A DNA stretch of 13,197 nucleotides from positions 1 through 13,197 of the forward strand of contig CAJTXX010000055.1 in the NCBI GenBank assembly GCA_910584145.1, written 5' to 3'. The notes below the pieces were generated by a model, which searched no databases, was not told the DNA's origin, and was given only the letters and a program-made list of their open reading frames with translations. Every line of letters starts with the position of its first letter. Position 1 is the stretch's first letter. Shown piece by piece: positions 1-8,335 of the stretch. The position numbers were made by a program, and so were the translations under genes. Source of the DNA: an uncultured Eggerthellaceae bacterium (GTDB lineage: Bacteria; Actinomycetota; Coriobacteriia; Coriobacteriales; Eggerthellaceae).

Positions 1-506
1 ATATCGGCGCCCACCAGGCATGCCACGAGCGCTGCCAGCGTGTCGTTGTCGCCGAAACGTATCTGCTCCACCGACACCGTGTCGTTCTCGTTCACGATGG
101 GCACCACGCCGAGCGCGAGCAGCCTGTCGAGCGTCGCGCGCGCGTTCAGGTATGCGGTGCGGTCGGCCGTATCGCGCCGGGTCAGCAGCACGAGCGAGGT
201 CAAGAGCCCGTGGTGCGCGAACGCCTCGGCATACGTGCTCGACAGCTCGCACTGCCCCACCGAGGCCGCAGCTTGGAGCGTCGCCATGTCGTCCGGCCTG
301 CGCTCGATGGCAAGCGCGCCCAGCCCCGCCGCGATAGCCGCCGAGGTGACGATGGCCACCTCCCAGCCCTCAGCCACCAGACGGGCCACCTGATCGGCCA
401 GATCGACGATGCGCTGCGTGTCGATGGCGTTCTCGGTGCTCATCAGGGTGGACGAGCCCACCTTCACCACCAAGCGCCGCCGCGCCCCTTGCTCTTTGAC
501 GGCCAT
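1..506 (-). CDS. proB: Glutamate 5-kinase, N-terminal part (cut by window edge)
   Basis: ProB phosphorylates glutamate with ATP to gamma-glutamyl phosphate, the first step of proline synthesis in the cytosol. About 168 residues are visible; the rest lies beyond position 1. Visible amino-acid-kinase features are the phosphate loop VVKVGSS (residues 13-19), the substrate loop VTSAAIAAG (53-61), LLTRRD, LNAR, and VPIVNENDTVS followed by FGDNDTLAAL, which carries the glutamate-binding Asp/Asn residues. The ATG at 506 directly follows the obgE stop (TAGATG, no spacer), so proB is probably translationally coupled to obgE; a GAGGAG sits 12 bases upstream inside obgE. One oddity: the substrate loop is normally TSGAIAAG, and the conserved Gly after Ser55 is Ala here. 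The family assignment is certain; whether a PUA domain follows cannot be seen. Confidence 0.95.
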   Translation of the reverse strand, partial: MAVKEQGARRRLVVKVGSSTLMSTENAIDTQRIVDLADQVARLVAEGWEVAIVTSAAIAAGLGALAIERRPDDMATLQAAASVGQCELSSTYAEAFAHHGLLTSLVLLTRRDTADRTAYLNARATLDRLLALGVVPIVNENDTVSVEQIRFGDNDTLAALVACLVGAD

Positions 507-1919
507 CTAGATATCCAGCTCCTCGAAGCCGTCCTCCGCGTCGCCTATGTACTCGAAGGCGAAGTCGCCGATGCGTATCTCGTCGCCGTCGCGCGCGCCC
601 GCCTCGCGCAGGGCCTCGTCGAGCCCGCTGCGCCGGAAGCGGTGCTGGAGGAAGATCAGCGCCTCCTCGTTGTCCAGGTCGGTCTGCGCCGTCATACGCT
701 CGATGGCGCGCCCCTCGACGCGCAGCGCATCCTCCTCGCGCGTGATGCGCACCTCGCCGTCGCGGCGCTCGCGCGCAAGGCGCCACACCTTGTCGAAGTC
801 CTGCTCCTGCGCGCCAGCAGCCTCTCGCGCCTCCTCGCGCAGCTCGTGCACCTTCTGCGCGATAGCCGCTTTCAGGGAATCCATCCCCTCTCCTGTGAGC
901 GCGCTCACCTGGTAGAGCTTCGGGTCGATCGGGCTCTCGGCGAACTCGTCACCGCCCGCCGCCGCGATGGAATCAGCCTTCAGCTGCTCCTGCAGGCGCG
1001 CGAGGTCGGCTTCCATGCGCCCATCGGATGTGCGCGCATCCACCTTGTTCGCCACCACGATGCGCGGGCGAGATGCCAGCTCGTCGGCGTAGAGCGCCAG
1101 CTCCTCGTTGATGATGCGGTAATCGTCCAGCGGGTCGCGCCCTTCGAAGCCGCCCGTCATGTCGACGATATGCACGATCAGCGCCGTGCGCTCGATATGC
1201 CGCAGGAACTCATGGCCCAGCCCTTTGCCGGCATGCGCCCCCTCGATGAGGCCCGGCACATCGGCCAGCACGAAGCTCAAGTCCCCGCTCGTGGCCACCC
1301 CCAGGTTCGGTACCAGCGTGGTGAAGGGGTAATCGGCGATCTTCGGCCGCGCCGCGCTCATGCGCGCGATCGTGGACGATTTGCCGGCGCTCGGCACGCC
1401 CACCAGCGCCGCATCGGCCAAGAGCTTCATCTCCAGCTCCACCGCGCGCTCCTCGGCCGGCTCGCCCAGCTCGGCGAACGCCGGCGCGCGCCGGGTGGAG
1501 GTGACGAAATGCACATTGCCGCGCCCACCCGCGCCACCGCGCGCCACGGTGACGCTCTGGCCGTCGCGCGTCAGGTCGGCTATGACCTCGCCAGCTTTGC
1601 CGCGCTCCTCGTCGTATTCGCGCACCACGGTGCCCACCGGCACCCGCAGGCGCACATCGTCGCCGTCGGCGCCGTGCATGCGGCTGCCCTTGCCATGCGT
1701 TCCGCGCCCGGCCTTGAAATGATGCTTGAAGCGGTAGTCGATCAGCGATGATGCCGACGCATCGGCCACGATGATGACATCGCCGCCACGCCCGCCGTCG
1801 CCGCCGTCCGGGCCGCCCTTCGGCACGTGCGCTTCGCGCCTGAACGACATGCATCCGCTGCCGCCCGGCCCTGCCGCCACATTGATATGTACCTTGTCGA
1901 TGAAGATGATCCGCTCCAA
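507..1919 (-). CDS. obgE: Obg-family GTPase ObgE/CgtA
   Basis: ObgE is a ribosome-associated GTPase acting in 50S subunit maturation and stress control. Three domains are visible in order: the glycine-rich Obg fold (about residues 5-160, with FRREAHVPKGGPDGGDGG), the G domain (P-loop GVPSAGKSS near 172-180, switch DYPFTTLVPNLG, DVPGLIEGA, NKVD, SALTGEG), and an OCT C-terminal domain (about 375-470). The length of 470 fits actinobacterial members. Start is uncertain. The TTG at 1919 gives the longest frame but has no ribosome-binding site, as it follows the T-tract of a terminator hairpin. Homologues begin Met-Phe-Ile-Asp; here that Met is the ATC at 1907, with a GGAG six bases upstream. Either a rare AUC start is used, the TTG is used, or a base is wrong. 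The TAG stop abuts the proB ATG. Upstream neighbours rpmA and rplU form the classical cluster. Confidence 0.95.
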   Translation of the reverse strand: MERIIFIDKVHINVAAGPGGSGCMSFRREAHVPKGGPDGGDGGRGGDVIIVADASASSLIDYRFKHHFKAGRGTHGKGSRMHGADGDDVRLRVPVGTVVREYDEERGKAGEVIADLTRDGQSVTVARGGAGGRGNVHFVTSTRRAPAFAELGEPAEERAVELEMKLLADAALVGVPSAGKSSTIARMSAARPKIADYPFTTLVPNLGVATSGDLSFVLADVPGLIEGAHAGKGLGHEFLRHIERTALIVHIVDMTGGFEGRDPLDDYRIINEELALYADELASRPRIVVANKVDARTSDGRMEADLARLQEQLKADSIAAAGGDEFAESPIDPKLYQVSALTGEGMDSLKAAIAQKVHELREEAREAAGAQEQDFDKVWRLARERRDGEVRITREEDALRVEGRAIERMTAQTDLDNEEALIFLQHRFRRSGLDEALREAGARDGDEIRIGDFAFEYIGDAEDGFEELDI

Positions 1920-1920
1920 T

Positions 1921-1952
1921 GAAAAAGAAGCCCTTGGCTGAGCAAGGGCTTC
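1921..1952 (-). terminator. Intrinsic terminator or attenuator between rpmA and obgE
   Basis: A perfect 10-bp inverted repeat (arms 1927-1936 and 1943-1952, GAAGCCCTTG against CAAGGGCTTC) encloses a 6-base loop. Reading the minus strand it is followed at once by TTTTTC, the standard form of a Rho-independent terminator. It lies 46 bases after the rpmA stop and ends one base before the TTG of obgE. Since obgE has no clear promoter of its own, the hairpin probably lowers obgE-proB transcription relative to the ribosomal genes instead of stopping it fully. The plus strand lacks a T-tract, so the signal is directional. Confidence 0.85.
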
Positions 1953-1997
1953 GAGAATGCGTATCCGTGCGCGCTGCTCGCTGAGAGCGGCGGCGTG

Positions 1998-2255
1998 CTA
2001 CTCTGCGGCAGCCGGGATGACGTGTATCTTCCTCTTGTCGCCCTTGGTGAACTTCAGCGTGCCATCGCACAGGGCGAACAGGGTGTCGTCGCTGCCACGG
2101 CCCACGTTGTCACCGGGGTGGAAGTGGGTGCCGCGCTGACGCACGATGACGTTGCCCGTGCGCACCGCCTGGCCGGCGAACATCTTCACGCCGAGGCGCT
2201 TCGCGTGGGAATCGCGGCCGTTACGTGTGGATCCAAGGCCTTTCTTATGAGCCAT
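1998..2255 (-). CDS. rpmA: 50S ribosomal protein L27
   Basis: L27 is a large-subunit protein whose N-terminal tail reaches the peptidyl-transferase centre. The 85-residue frame matches the whole family: MAHKKGLGSTRNGRDSHAKRLG at the start (shown here in part, residues 1-20 being the most conserved), then RQRGTHFHPGDNVGRG and the TLFALCDG strand. It begins directly with MAHKKG and has no Firmicutes-type cleaved leader. The ATG lies three bases after the TAG that ends the extended rplU frame, with GAGGAGG as ribosome-binding site inside the end of that frame. That spacing indicates that the region after the internal rplU amber codon belongs to the same operon and was coding. The stop is TAG. 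Confidence 0.98.
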   Translation of the reverse strand: MAHKKGLGSTRNGRDSHAKRLGVKMFAGQAVRTGNVIVRQRGTHFHPGDNVGRGSDDTLFALCDGTLKFTKGDKRKIHVIPAAAE

Positions 2256-2258
2256 CTT

Positions 2259-2798
2259 CTATTCCTCCTCGGCCTTCGCATCAGCCGCTTTCTCCGCCTT
2301 GTCGGCAGCCTTCGCGGCGGGCTTGTCCTCTTTGGCAGCTGCCGGCTTCTTGGCCGCGCTGGTCTTGGCGGCGGGCTTCTTCGCAGCAGCCTTGGGCTTC
2401 TCGTCGGTCTTAGCCGCGGCCTTCTTCTCGTCGGCCTTGGCATCGTCAGCCTTGGCGGCTGCCTTCTTGGGCTTCGGGGCCTCGTACTTCTCGGACCCGA
2501 CGGCCGTTATCTGGATGCGCGTCAGCTCCTGGCGATGGCCGCGCAGGCGCTTGTAGTTCTTGCGCTTCTAGAACTTGAAGACGACCTTCTTCTTGTCCTT
2601 GAACTGCTCGAGCACCACAGCCTCGACGGCGGTCTTCGCCGCGGCCTGCGGATCGAGCTCGGTCGTATCGCCATCTACCACGCAGATGGCGTCCAGCTTC
2701 ACCTTGTCGCCGACTTGGGCGGGAAGCTTCTCGATGTTCAGCTTGTCGCCGGGGCACACCTTGTACTGCTTGCCACCGGTTTTTACGATCGCATACAT
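2259..2798 (-). CDS. rplU: 50S ribosomal protein L21, frame interrupted by an in-frame TAG, with long Lys/Ala-rich tail
   Basis: L21 binds 23S rRNA in the large subunit. The ATG at 2798 with AAGGAG seven bases upstream opens MYAIVKTGGKQYKV, and homology runs 76 residues to VVFKF. Codon 77 (2570-2568) is TAG. The same frame then continues KRKNYKRLRGHRQ and RIQITAV, which is the missing conserved C-terminus of L21 (E. coli has a KFRRRKHYRKQQGHRQ block here). A 79-residue tail of Lys, Ala, Pro, Glu and Asp follows, ending at a TAG at 2259, three bases before rpmA. Without readthrough the protein would be 76 residues and lack its rRNA-binding basic motif; the family is normally about 100. No frameshift is needed, only one codon differs. 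Possible reasons are a base error in the assembly (for example AAG read as TAG), a real nonsense mutation, or readthrough. Family assignment is certain; the state of the gene is not. Confidence 0.93.
2568..2570 (-). other. In-frame amber codon inside rplU
   Basis: On the minus strand the codons read TTC-TAG-AAG-CGC-AAG. In L21 homologues this position holds Arg or Lys in the strand leading into the Arg/Lys-rich GHRQ motif. The 102 codons after it contain no further stop until the natural gene end. The base after TAG is A, which is not a known strong readthrough context, and no obvious recoding hairpin follows. Confidence 0.9.
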
Positions 2799-2835
2799 TA
2801 CTTGTCTCCTTGGAAGTGACTAAACGCAAGGATTA

Positions 2836-2864
2836 ACTTTAACAATGCAACCCCCGCTCGTCAA
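2836..2864 (-). promoter_or_regulatory. Sigma-70-type promoter for the rplU operon
   Basis: On the minus strand a TTGACG -35 (2859-2864) is followed by 17 bases and a TAAAGT -10 (2836-2841). It lies in the 77-bp gap between the polA stop and rplU and would give a leader of about 30 bases before the ATG. In that leader CCTTG (2827-2831 on the plus strand as CAAGG) can pair with CAAGG overlapping the AAGGAG ribosome-binding site, a weak 5-bp stem. No terminator for polA is visible in the gap. Confidence 0.7.
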
Positions 2865-2875
2865 CAGTTTTTTCG

Positions 2876-5506
<2,631 letters not shown>

Positions 5507-5542
5507 GTCGGTCCTTTGCATCGGAGAAAGCCGGTGCTTGAG

Positions 5543-5548
5543 ATTCTA
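5543..5548 (-). promoter_or_regulatory. Possible -10 element before polA
   Basis: TAGAAT occurs on the minus strand in the 48-bp gap after the regulator gene, the same hexamer as the candidate -10 of rpmE. No acceptable -35 is seen at the usual distance, so polA may simply be transcribed from glnA onward. Confidence 0.25.
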
Positions 5549-5554
5549 CCTTAC

Positions 5555-6229
5555 CTACGCGTCCCACAGGTAGCCGACGCCGCGCACGGTCTGAAGGCGG
5601 CAGGCGAGCTCCGGGCCCAGCTTGGCGCGCACGCGGCGCACGTGCACATCCACCGTGCGCGAGCCGCCGTAGTAATCGAACCCCCACACGCGCCGCAGCA
5701 GCGCGTCGCGCGAGTACGTGCGGCCGGGATGCGTCGCCAAGAACGCCAGCAGCGCGTATTCCAGATAGGTCAGATCGAGCGGCTCGCCGCCCACCTCCAC
5801 CTGATAGGTGGCCAGGTTCAGCGTCATGCCGTCGATGGCGATGAGGTCGGCCGAGGTGGCTTCGTTGCCCGGCCAGAGCAGCTGGCGCATGCGCAGCGCG
5901 CACTCCTGCGCGCTCGCGCCCGCCACCACGAAGTCGCTCCTCACCTGCACGGGCAGCCGCAGCTCGGCCAGCCGCTCGAGCGGCACCGCTACCAGAAGGG
6001 CCGCATCGCCGTCCTCGGCCAGCTGGGCCTCGAGCTGCTCGAGCGCTGCTGCGCTCGCATGCGCGGCCTCGATCACCACCAGGTCGCACCCGGGATTCTG
6101 CGCGAGCGCGCTGGCGAGGTTCGCCGATGTGGCGCAGGCCACCTCCACGTCGAGCTCTGCGAGCATCCGCTGGAAGCGATGAGCGCCATCGAGCGAATCG
6201 GCGATGAGCAGGACCTTCTTGCGGGCCAT
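5555..6229 (-). CDS. OmpR-type winged-helix regulator with degenerate receiver, GlnR-like
   Basis: A 224-residue DNA-binding regulator. Residues 1-120 have the length and pattern of a receiver domain but lack the phosphorylation site: the acidic pair is Ala10-Asp11, the acceptor Asp position is Glu54 (in CDLVVIEAA), and the conserved Lys-Pro near the end is Ala-Gly. Residues from about 127 form an OmpR/PhoB winged helix: LTYLEYALLAFLATHPGR, then a recognition helix around SRTVDVHVRRVRAKLG and the wing TVRGVGYLW. Its ATG directly follows the glnA stop (TAGATG), so the two are co-transcribed. In Streptomyces and Mycobacterium, GlnR is an orphan OmpR-type regulator that works without phosphorylation and controls nitrogen genes including glnA. 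The fit in domain type, missing site and neighbour suggests GlnR function; that is inference. It could instead be another orphan OmpR regulator. Confidence 0.9.
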   Translation of the reverse strand: MARKKVLLIADSLDGAHRFQRMLAELDVEVACATSANLASALAQNPGCDLVVIEAAHASAAALEQLEAQLAEDGDAALLVAVPLERLAELRLPVQVRSDFVVAGASAQECALRMRQLLWPGNEATSADLIAIDGMTLNLATYQVEVGGEPLDLTYLEYALLAFLATHPGRTYSRDALLRRVWGFDYYGGSRTVDVHVRRVRAKLGPELACRLQTVRGVGYLWDA

Positions 6230-7591
6230 CTACAGCACCGCCAGGAATCGGTCCACTTCCCAGGGGGTCACGATGCCCTGGTAGGCCTCCCATTCCGCGC
6301 GCTTCGTGCGCACCAGGTAGCTGTGCGCATGCTCCCCGAGCGCCGTGCGCATCAGGTCGCTGCCGGCGAACAGGTCGACCGCCTGGCCGAGCGTCTCGGG
6401 CAGCGAGCCGATGCCCGCCGCGCGCAGCTCTTCGCGGCTGCGCTCGCCCAGATCGGCCATCTCGGCTGCCGCGGGCGGCTGCAAGCCCGCCTCCACGCCC
6501 GCGAGCCCTGCATGCAGAAGGGCGCTGAACGCCAGATACGGGTTCGCCGCCGGGTCGGGGTTGCGCACCTCGATGCGGCACGACTCCTCCGAATCGGGGC
6601 GGTAGCCGGGTATGCGCACGAGCGCCGAGCGGTTCCCGCGCGCCCACGCGAGCGCCGAGGGCGCCCGGCCCGCGCCGATGAAGCGCTTGTACGAGTTCAC
6701 ATACTGGTTCGTCACCAAGCAGGCCTCGGGCGCATAGCGCAAGATGCCCGCGATGAAGCTCTTGGCGGTGGCGGAGAGGTTGTAGCCGTCCGGGTCGGAG
6801 GCATCGAAGAAGGCGTTGCGGCCATCCGCATCGACCAAGCTGATATGCACGTGCATGGCGCTGCCCGGATGCCCCTCCAAAGGCTTCGGCATGAACGAGG
6901 CGTGCACGCCATGCTTCAGGGCTATCTCCTTCACCACCAGCTTGTAGGTCATGACGGCATCGGCCATCGACAGCGCATCGGAGTAGCGCAGGTCTATCTC
7001 GTGCTGCGACGGCGCCAGCTCATGGTGCGAGTACTCCACGGGGATGCCCATCTTCTCCAACGCGAGCACCGTGTCGCGCCGCAGGTCGCTCGCGTAGTCG
7101 AGCGAGGTCAGGTCGAAGTAGCTGCCGCGGTCGAGCACCTGGGTGCCCTCGGCGTCCTTGAAGTAGAAGAACTCCAGATCGGAGCCGATGTTGACCATGT
7201 AGCCCATGTCGGCCGCCTTCTGCACCGCCCGCACGAGGATGTTTCGCGGGTCGCCCGAGAACGGCTGCCCGTCCGGCGTGCGGATGCTGCAGAACATGCG
7301 CGCCACCGCGTTGGCCTGCGGGCGCCACGGCAGCACCTGGAAGGTGGACGGCTCGGGGAACGCCAGCATATCCGAGCCCTGCGCGCGCGAGAAGCCGTCG
7401 ATGCAGCTGCCGTCGAAGCCCATGCCATGCGCGAAGGCCGCTTCGAGCTCGCCAGGCACCATGGCGAACGACTTCATGTTCCCCAGCACATCGGAGAACC
7501 AGCAGCGCACGAAGTGCACGTCGCGGCTCTCAACGGTCTTGAGGACGAAATCCTGCTCGGGGTTCAGGTCGTCGATATCGAGGAATTCCAA
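6230..7591 (-). CDS. glnA: Glutamine synthetase type I, GlnA2-like
   Basis: Joins ammonia to glutamate with ATP. Family features in order: DFVLKTVESRDVHFVRCWFSDVLG at the N-terminus (residues 12 on), GFDGSCIDGFSR (about 57-68), the metal-binding HHELAPSQHEIDLR, the HPGSAMHVH loop (about 241-249), NRSALVRIPGYRP (about 318-330) and RIEVRNPDPAANPYLA. The HPGSAMH loop in place of NGSGMH, and the absence of the adenylylation Tyr in the region after GVEAGLQ, match the GlnA2 type of Mycobacterium and Streptomyces. The frame is open up to an ATG at 7657, but a TTG at 7591 with GGGAG seven bases upstream yields 453 residues, close to the family, and leaves the operator-like site at 7639-7654 outside the gene. 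A GTG at 7624 is a second option. The TAG stop abuts the regulator gene. Confidence 0.95.
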   Translation of the reverse strand: MEFLDIDDLNPEQDFVLKTVESRDVHFVRCWFSDVLGNMKSFAMVPGELEAAFAHGMGFDGSCIDGFSRAQGSDMLAFPEPSTFQVLPWRPQANAVARMFCSIRTPDGQPFSGDPRNILVRAVQKAADMGYMVNIGSDLEFFYFKDAEGTQVLDRGSYFDLTSLDYASDLRRDTVLALEKMGIPVEYSHHELAPSQHEIDLRYSDALSMADAVMTYKLVVKEIALKHGVHASFMPKPLEGHPGSAMHVHISLVDADGRNAFFDASDPDGYNLSATAKSFIAGILRYAPEACLVTNQYVNSYKRFIGAGRAPSALAWARGNRSALVRIPGYRPDSEESCRIEVRNPDPAANPYLAFSALLHAGLAGVEAGLQPPAAAEMADLGERSREELRAAGIGSLPETLGQAVDLFAGSDLMRTALGEHAHSYLVRTKRAEWEAYQGIVTPWEVDRFLAVL

Positions 7592-7638
7592 GGTCGGGCT
7601 CCCATCTGCGTGGTCTCGGGCCACCTTACGCCATCCGT

Positions 7639-7654
7639 GTTTCGAAGCGGTTAA
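7639..7654 (-). promoter_or_regulatory. GlnR-box-like operator upstream of glnA
   Basis: The minus strand reads TTAAC, six bases, GAAAC. The known actinobacterial GlnR box is gTnAC-n6-GaAAC, so nine informative positions agree and only the first base differs (T for G). The site is 47 bases upstream of the chosen glnA start and the glnA operon encodes a GlnR-like regulator. Only one box is seen, whereas strong Streptomyces sites have two. A perfect 12-bp palindrome, CATGCGCGCATG (7655-7666), adjoins it on the upstream side. Confidence 0.5.
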
Positions 7655-7670
7655 CATGCGCGCATGCGAC

Positions 7671-7696
7671 GAGACCCGGCGCGGAGGCCGGGTCTC
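7671..7696 (-). terminator. Terminator-like hairpin after rpmE
   Basis: A perfect 10-bp GC-rich stem (7671-7680 GAGACCCGGC with 7687-7696 GCCGGGTCTC, loop of 6; an outer C-G pair adds one) lies 36 bases after the rpmE stop. It lacks a T-tract, as is common for hairpin terminators in high-GC actinobacteria. A second, bulged hairpin (7704-7733, GCATCC with GGATGC around TCGC/GCGA) lies between it and the stop codon. Confidence 0.6.
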
Positions 7697-7732
7697 GGGT
7701 GCTGCATCCTCGCATGAGCGAGAGCGCGGATG

Positions 7733-8236
7733 CTACTCGGCAGCCTCGACAGCCTCAGCGGCCTCCTCGGCGACGGCTTCCTCGGCCACGGCCTCGACCG
7801 CCTCAGCGGCATCGGCGCTCGCCTGAGCCTCGGCATCGGCCTCAGCGGCCTCTGCTGCCTGCTGCTCCTTCTCAGCTGCCTTCGCAGCCTTCTCGGCCTC
7901 AGCGGCGTACTTCGCAGCGCGCTCGCCCTTGGCCTTGGCCTTGGCCTCGCGCTCGGCCTTGCGTGCGGCCTCCTTCTCGGCAGCCTTCGCAGCGCGCTCG
8001 GCCTTGCGGGCAGCCTCGCGGGATGCCACCACGTCGGTGGCGTTGCCGAAGCGGTCGGCGAAGCGCTGCACGCGCCCGCCCGAGTCGATCAGCTTCTGGG
8101 TGCCAGTGTAGAACGGATGGCACACGTTGCAGATATCAAGGCGCAGCTCGGGCTTCGTGCCGCGCGTGGTGAAGGTGTTGCCGCAGCTGCACTTCACCGT
8201 GCAATCCATGTACTCCGGATGGATGTCTTTCCTCAT
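7733..8236 (-). CDS. rpmE: 50S ribosomal protein L31 with long charged C-terminal tail
   Basis: L31 bridges the ribosomal subunits. Residues 1-66 are a full zinc-type L31: MRKDIHPEYMDCTVKCSCGN, the ligands Cys16, Cys18, Cys36 and Cys39, then HPFYTGTQKLIDSGGRVQRFADRFG. The family is normally 65-90 residues; this protein has 167. The extra 97 residues consist nearly wholly of Ala, Lys, Glu and Arg, first basic and helical (repeats of the AARKAERAAKAAEKE kind), then acidic (AEAVEAVAEEAVAEEAAEAVEAAE type). The tail has the same codon style as the core and no stop, so it is native to the gene. The ATG at 8236 has AAGGAG at good spacing. The gene seems to be its own transcription unit, with a terminator-like hairpin before its promoter and hairpins after its TAG stop. 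Confidence 0.96.
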   Translation of the reverse strand: MRKDIHPEYMDCTVKCSCGNTFTTRGTKPELRLDICNVCHPFYTGTQKLIDSGGRVQRFADRFGNATDVVASREAARKAERAAKAAEKEAARKAEREAKAKAKGERAAKYAAEAEKAAKAAEKEQQAAEAAEADAEAQASADAAEAVEAVAEEAVAEEAAEAVEAAE

Positions 8237-8253
8237 GTCATCTCCTTACGGGC

Positions 8254-8274
8254 GCCTTGGTTTCCGACCAAGGC
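8254..8274 (-). promoter_or_regulatory. Leader hairpin of rpmE, possible L31 autoregulatory element
   Basis: A perfect 8-bp inverted repeat (GCCTTGGT 8254-8261, ACCAAGGC 8267-8274, loop of 5) lies in the rpmE leader, 17 bases before the ATG and just ahead of the AAGGAG site. No T-tract follows on the minus strand, so it is not a normal terminator. Structured L31 leaders bound by the protein itself have been predicted in several bacterial groups, including Coriobacteria as far as I recall; assignment here is inference. Confidence 0.5.
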
Positions 8275-8292
8275 TGATAAGCAAACTTGATG

Positions 8293-8298
8293 ATTCTA
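8293..8298 (-). promoter_or_regulatory. Probable -10 element of rpmE
   Basis: TAGAAT on the minus strand, 57 bases ahead of the rpmE ATG and 18 upstream of the leader hairpin. No good -35 is seen; the region upstream is a GC-rich hairpin. It matches five of six bases of the consensus. Confidence 0.45.
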
Positions 8299-8308
8299 CC
8301 ACAGAAAC

Positions 8309-8335
8309 ACCGCGCGAGCGCGAGACCGGCGCGGT
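8309..8335 (-). terminator. Terminator-like hairpin after yceD
   Basis: Arms 8309-8315 (ACCGCGC) and 8329-8335 (GCGCGGT) form a perfect 7-bp stem with a 13-base loop. It starts at the base after the yceD TGA, and GTTTCT follows on the minus strand, a weak T-rich tail. It would separate yceD from rpmE. Confidence 0.45.

Noticed and set aside
210..1751. Long plus-strand frame of 513 codons opposite obgE and proB
   Set aside because: Rich in Arg, His, Ala and Leu with no recognisable domain; it mirrors the obgE reading frame on the other strand, a usual artefact of high-GC codon bias.
2568..2570. Pyrrolysine or a reassigned amber codon in rplU
   Set aside because: TAG ends most genes in this window, no pyl genes or suppressor tRNA are visible here, and no insertion-like structure follows the codon.
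2446..2829. Alternative minus-strand frame across rplU, considered as a frameshift solution to the amber codon
   Set aside because: L21 homology before and after the TAG is in the same frame, so no frameshift is needed and the alternative frame has no homology.
7592..7657. glnA start at the ATG at 7657
   Set aside because: It adds 22 residues without family homology, lacks a ribosome-binding site and would place the operator-like site inside the gene.
7736..8030. Repeat-like GC-rich DNA in the rpmE tail as a non-coding tandem repeat
   Set aside because: The pattern follows from Ala/Lys/Glu codons in an intact reading frame; no exact unit repeats.
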